Of a stretch of 64,000 bases of DNA, positions 59,400 through 64,000 are shown piece by piece (position 1 is the first letter of the stretch; the number at the start of each line of letters is the position of its first letter). A program made the translations under genes and the position numbers. Source of the DNA: Mytilisepta virgata (taxonomy: Eukaryota > Mollusca > Bivalvia > Mytilida > Mytilidae). The notes beneath the pieces were generated by a model. That model did not search any database, was not told the DNA's origin, and was given only the letters and a program-made list of their open reading frames with translations. The DNA lies in the NCBI GenBank assembly GCA_028015205.1, contig CM051515.1, positions 11,736,001 to 11,800,000 on the forward strand, read 5' to 3'.

Positions 59400-60640
59400 C
59401 TCCTCGGTTCTTGTGACTGTTTTATAAAGGAATAACTGTTTTTTAAATATCACCTACCATCACTTTTAAATATACAGGCAATGCATTTTGGTTGCTCATA
59501 TAGCAGACTTGTAGGATGAATATGATTTTAGGGATAGAATTCCAATTAAATTTCCAATTCATTTTGAGGACACCCTCCCCCCCCCCCCCCCTAAAAAAAT
59601 GAATGCATCAAGAATATGTATATATTAAATTAAAGGGATCTCAAAGGTTTCAAAACTGTGAAGAGAAATGAATTTCAAGGGGGCAGAGCATACAACCCAA
59701 GGATCCCCAATATTCATCAATGCATTAATCATCCAATAAGGGGTAAGAACATGTATGGTTTTGAGTGGAGATCTCAAAGTCTTAAAAGTTGCAAAAACTG
59801 GCTATTTTGAGGGGTTGAGACACACCTCCCACCGATATACATCAATGAATGAATGAACGTGAAGGAAGCCACCCCCACACCCCCCTCATTTTCCCCACGT
59901 AAATCACTCGTAAGGAATAAGAATATATATACTTACTAGATGTTGGACCGATAATAGATTAACGACACAATGCAAACTAAAAATTAAATACACGCCCAAG
60001 TTCCAAAGCAATATCAAAATAAAACAAATAAAATTTTGAATTATGAAAATAATTCAAACTTAGCAAATTTTTCGAATCACTGAGATCCTTCATCAGTGCT
60101 GTCACGTTGTGAAATGACTAATTAATTACATGTAGAAAACAATATAACTAATCGTGATCTTGATCTTCCTCTTGTTTAGCAACGCATGTAAACAAAAATT
60201 AAAATGAATAATCCTTTAACACAAGGTAGAGAATTATTTTACAGAATTATAACATCATAACAAATAAAAAAGTACACGATAAAAAATAAATAAACCAATG
60301 TATAAGGGTTCTCTCCTTAAACAAAGGACAAAAATACACATATCATATCACTTTTAAATATGCAGTTAATGCATTTTGGTTGCTAATATAGCAGAGAACC
60401 AGGATAAAATTACATTTAAATGCCTATATTTGTTTTAACAAATATTTGAAAGCTTCTCAAAACACTCAACTTTCCTCAGATATTAACGAGCAATCTAATT
60501 ATTTCTTACAAATTGGAATGTGTAAATTAATTTATTAATAGATCATGCATCGTCATACTTTTGAATATTTGAAACAAATTTCTTAATAATGAACAGAACA
60601 TTTAATTTCAAATTTGTCAGAGTTTCATCATTCATGGATA
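59400..60640. other. no gene; C15 run and a ~70-bp dispersed repeat
   Basis: ATCACTTTTAAATAT-CAG then AATGCATTTTGGTTGCT and ATATAGCAGA occurs at ~59460 and ~60348. C15 lies at 59577-59591. Related CACCCCCC-rich patches are near 59870. Confidence 0.45.
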
Positions 60641-60769
60641 TATGCAGATTTTATTTGTACACAACTTCTGTCACATGGAAAATATAAATATCCTTACTAA
60701 ACAGAAGCTGGTGCAACTGTATGTACCATCCACAAAGGAGACTCCGCTGCTCTCAGAAATATTACTTAC

Positions 60770-60896
60770 ACGTGTCGTACGATCGATTAATATAAAATTC
60801 AAATTCGTACAGCATGTGACGATAAGGACATCTGTGATCAATTCTGCCGTAAGGTTCAATGTCTGGATTGTTAATCAAGTATTTTGTAGCTGTTTC
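60770..60896 (-). CDS. candidate internal exon of an unrecognised gene
   Basis: Acceptor TATGTTCACAG and donor ACGT|GTAAGT enclose 127 bp. In one frame this encodes ETATKYLINNPDIEPYGRID then HRCPYRHMLYEFEFYINRSY-DT, 42 codons plus one base. The composition (balanced charge, P/Y/R rich, one Cys) and two consensus splice sites suggest a real exon. No neighbouring exon was found, and the family is not recognised. Confidence 0.4.
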
Positions 60897-61059
60897 CTGT
60901 GAACATAGTCGTGTTCATCGATCGGGAACCTTAATAATGGGCTATTATCTGATAAGTCAAACTACATTTAGCATCATTAATCAAAACTTTGCGTTGATTA
61001 TTTCCAGATAAATATCATAACATTAATAAAAAAAGTTGGTATATACGTCACTATACCTT

Positions 61060-62155
61060 AAGAGTGGACATACTACATGTCTCGCCTGACACAGAATAAT
61101 GATTATTTGATACCGACATTGCCAGTCAAAGGAAAATGCGTTAAAAGAAATAGTAATGGTCAGGCGGTAATTTGTCTGATAAATCTCATGCATGTCATTC
61201 AAGCCTAAAACTGTGTCCCAGGCGAGGTCTCAGACTGATATGTACCCATAAAGCACTATCTATAGACCAAATGTGGTTGGTCTATGTATTGCAGATGCCG
61301 AGAAATAGAAATTATGCCAAAACGTGAAACAAGTCAGTCAAGGATGAAATAGAGGTAAAAATTAAGGTGTCAGATGTTAAATTGGTATATACTAAGAACT
61401 TCTGTCCACCAAATACTGCGGGTCTTGTTACAAATGTAATACAGTTGCTGAGAAATAGACTAAATCATGAAAATGTATATTAAGTCACTCAAGTATGAAA
61501 TTCAGGTCGAGTTCAGCTGACAGGTGTTAGACTGGCAACTATCTATTGACCAGACAGAGTTGGTTTAGGTACTACAGTTACTAAGAAATGGACTTAATCG
61601 CGAAAATGTGGCACAGGTCACTCACCTATGAAATTGAGGTCAAGGTCAAGAGACAGGTGTCAGATTGACATGTACCTACCAAGAACTATCTATTGACCAA
61701 TTATGGTGGGTCTAGATATTTTAGTTACTCAGAAATGGAGTCACTCAAGCATGAAATTGAGGTCAATTCCCCAAGCCAGGAATCAGACTGGCATTTATCC
61801 ACTAAGAACTATCTATAGACCAAATATTGTTGGCCTAGGTATTACAGTTGCTGAGAAATAGATTTAACCACGAAACTTGGACGCAGATTTTAAATTTATG
61901 TTTATGAAGTCAGTGAAACATGCAAATGAGGTCATGGCCACCAGACACGTATACTGCGGGAAACCTTGTACGATAAGCTATCTGTGTAATATAAATCTTA
62001 ATTGTAGGTATTATATGTGCAAAGTTATTAAAGTTTTTAAAAAGTTTACGCCCCCGTCGCCGCCGGAAAGTAATACCTATATCTCTCCTCCGCGACTTTT
62101 CGTCGCAGGCGAGACACAAATAGTGGCGCACACTTTATCGAAGTTATTTAGTCCC
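61060..62155 (+). mobile_element. pearl-like non-autonomous element, copy 2
   Basis: Same structure as copy 1: AAGAGTGGACATACTACATG, about five ~150-bp units, GGACGCAGATTTTAAATTTA, TATACTGCGGGAAACC, TTTTCGTCGCAGGCGAGA, ATCGAAGTTATTTAGTCCC. Here the subterminal CTCGCCTG (61079-61087) and CAGGCGAG are exact complements. A CCCCCGTCGCCGCCGG patch near 62050 is absent from copy 1. Confidence 0.7.
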
Positions 62156-62862
62156 ACAGATAGTGTGTATTGACTGTTCAAATCACTCCAAATCGTTCGT
62201 CTGCAAAAATGAAAGTAAGAGTTTCTCAAAAATGGCGCGAAAATAAGCACGGATCGGTAAATTGATTATTAATTGGCTATCGAGTGTTTACGAACTTTCA
62301 CGGAAGTACAAAAATAACAACATACCTGCTGTCGCTAGGGGCTAAAACATGGCCGATTTTATATTGGAAAATCCTCGAAAGTATTAGAGAACGACAATCT
62401 CGAAACCTTCGGGATCGTCGTTCTTTAATAGGGTGGAATCAATGTTTCGATACGAAATATAACTTGGAACCATAATCATTCAAACTGCACTGATAATTTG
62501 GACGGTTTTTACCGCAATTAAAAAATATGGCCATTCAAAGTGCGGCAGCTTTACCTGACCCAGAGTATAAATAGATAACACGAATTAATACAAAAAACGG
62601 TTAATGCAGATAATGCAAATCTTGTCAATTTATTGTAACCATTTGTTAACGCAATTTATTCTGTAGAATAAAATATTACGAGCATGAGACCAATTGCTAT
62701 TTTATCCAGATATTTCCGTGAACTCCGGAAACTCCATTCCCGTTACAATTTTTGGCAATGATACAACACACTGGATTTTGCAGATTTTATCCCACACAAT
62801 TTGGCTTTTAACTTAAAAAAACACTCCTCTTGGTTCCAAAACTATATTCATGGGTATGAACC
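62156..62862. other. no gene recognised; small hairpin
   Basis: GAACGACAATCTCG and CGGGATCGTCGTTC near 62390-62423 form a 14-bp hairpin with two mismatches. A 63-codon frame across it has no recognised domain. Confidence 0.35.
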
Positions 62863-63235
62863 GGTTGCGTTCAATATCGTAGTAGCTAGCCTAGCTGCTA
62901 CACCCTAGATATCTATGTGTGTTGAAAGATATGCTACGTAGCTAGCTTAGCAAAATGGTGTCGATGTCAATAAAATATCGAAAAAAATCGTTTTATTTGG
63001 AAATTCTCCCATAGGTGCTAGAACATCGCGCCAGACTTGTCTTGTATGTTTCTTATGAATTTTGATAAATATGACGTCATATGGATGACCCCCCCCCCCC
63101 CCCCCCCCCTGAGATTTACTTCCTAGCATGAATTTGTAGGGCTATCTAGCCCTACGTAGCAGCTAGGCTATCTATGCGTCAAAATAGTAAAAGGCTACGT
63201 AGCCCTATGTAGCAGCTACGATATTGAACGCACCC
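62863..63235. mobile_element. 373-bp MITE with GCTACGTAGC-rich arms
   Basis: Left GGTTGCGTTCAATATCGTAG at 62863-62882 pairs with CTACGATATTGAACGCACCC at 63216-63235 (one mismatch near the tip). The arms continue with many TAGCTAGC, GCTACGTAGC and CTGCTAC palindromic words. A C21 run sits inside at 63089-63109. The ends resemble hAT-type termini but no 8-bp target duplication was seen. No transposase. Confidence 0.75.
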
Positions 63236-63829
63236 CTATGTTGATGATGATTGTAATGATTGACGCTACAACTTTTTGAACAAGGAAGATCAAGATCACG
63301 TACATTGTAGATTTACGTCCCGATTGACGTCCCAATGCTAGTGCGATTTCTAACCCAATTAAATTATTTGAACGGGATAATAATGATTTATTACTAGTAA
63401 AAGTTCCAATTTCGGGCTACTTTCAAAATTTTAGGTATTGAAAAGTTTAAACTAATATAATAAACATATACTAATACTAGCAGACAAGATATATCCAGAC
63501 TCCAACAAACAATATTTATTCCCTACTTGCGGAACCCGGGATGCATACGCGTATTTTATCATTTTTGACAGAGTTATCGCAATCTCCCATGCAGAGTTGT
63601 CGGTCCTTGCTATCTCCCATGCAGTCCTTGCTCTATCTCAGATAATAGTAGCTTCGTGCATCTTGTTTTATTACTACCTGTAACGTCTATGTTTTATAGG
63701 CACATGCGTTTTATTAATGTATTTATACTGTGTCGCGGATTATACTTATTCGTTTAGTGTTGTTTTTGTGTAATTCGTGTCTTTTTGATCGAGTTAAGCC
63801 ATTTTTAATTAATATTTTATCGGATTTGA
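63236..63829. other. no gene recognised
   Basis: Unique-looking sequence with a short direct repeat (ATCTCCCATGCAG at about 63581 and 63612). Nothing else supported. Confidence 0.35.
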
Positions 63830-64000
63830 CATGGACAGCGTGGCGGGTGTCCTGCAGGAAGCAGAGACTGCTTACTCTTCCGGAGCACCTGAGACTACCC
63901 CCGGTTTTTTGGTGGGGTCCATGTTGTTCATATGTTTTTAGTTTTTAATTGTAGTGCATGTATTGTTTTGGTCTTGTCTTCGTTGTTCTCCGAAGTTTGT
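63830..64000 (+). mobile_element. Penelope-like element 3' fragment, cut by window end
   Basis: CTTCCGGAGCACCTGAG, CCCCGGTTTTT, TTGTTCATA and TTTTAGTTTT follow the same order as the element's 3' UTR at 44.0 kb and the fragments at 6.7-7.3 kb. It is more diverged than those and continues beyond the window. Confidence 0.5.

Overview
The window looks like nuclear DNA of a bivalve mollusc, most likely a marine mussel (Mytilidae). It is AT-rich, with spliced genes that have GT-AG introns and small exons. Most of it is dispersed repeats: tRNA-derived SINEs, non-LTR retrotransposons ending in AATC repeats, Penelope-like elements, miniature inverted-repeat transposons, and pearl-type elements with internal ~150-bp tandem arrays. 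The organism is inferred from this repeat content and the gene families; no marker gene is present.

Layout. Bases 1-1680 hold the 3' part of a gene for a two-domain protein (DUF268 plus FkbM-type methyltransferase). From 1.8 to 16 kb there are repeats and small transposons only, apart from a possible signal-peptide exon at 12.6 kb. From 16.3 to 18.2 kb lies a broken SWIM-zinc-finger-like gene. An inverted, differently broken copy lies at 33.8-35.2 kb.

The core of the window is a direct segmental duplication: copy A at about 18.2-30.2 kb and copy B at about 38.5-47.7 kb. Each copy carries one apparently intact three-exon gene on the minus strand for a GNAT acetyltransferase resembling histidine N-acetyltransferase / NAT16. 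Exons are 324 (from the first ATG), 231 and 540 bp, all phase 0, with consensus splice sites. By hand alignment the two coding sequences differ at 29 sites, about 21 of them amino-acid changing, including all 8 in exon 2.

Because the copies are paralogous, each serves as the empty-site control for insertions in the other. Copy A gained a full-length 6.5-kb LINE (APE-RT-RNase H, sense orientation, intron 1, 6-bp target duplication) and a 176-bp SINE. Copy B gained a 941-bp inverted-repeat transposon in intron 1 and a 5'-truncated LINE upstream of the gene. A Penelope-like element upstream of the gene is present in B and mostly deleted in A.

From 48 to 64 kb there are further repeats: a CACGTTACACG-rich cluster, a 95-bp minisatellite full of CGATCG, a broken Tc1/mariner-class transposase, two pearl-like elements, and a 373-bp inverted-repeat transposon. 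Two orphan exons (53.1 kb plus, 60.8 kb minus) suggest undescribed host genes. No rRNA, CRISPR array or intact tRNA gene was found.
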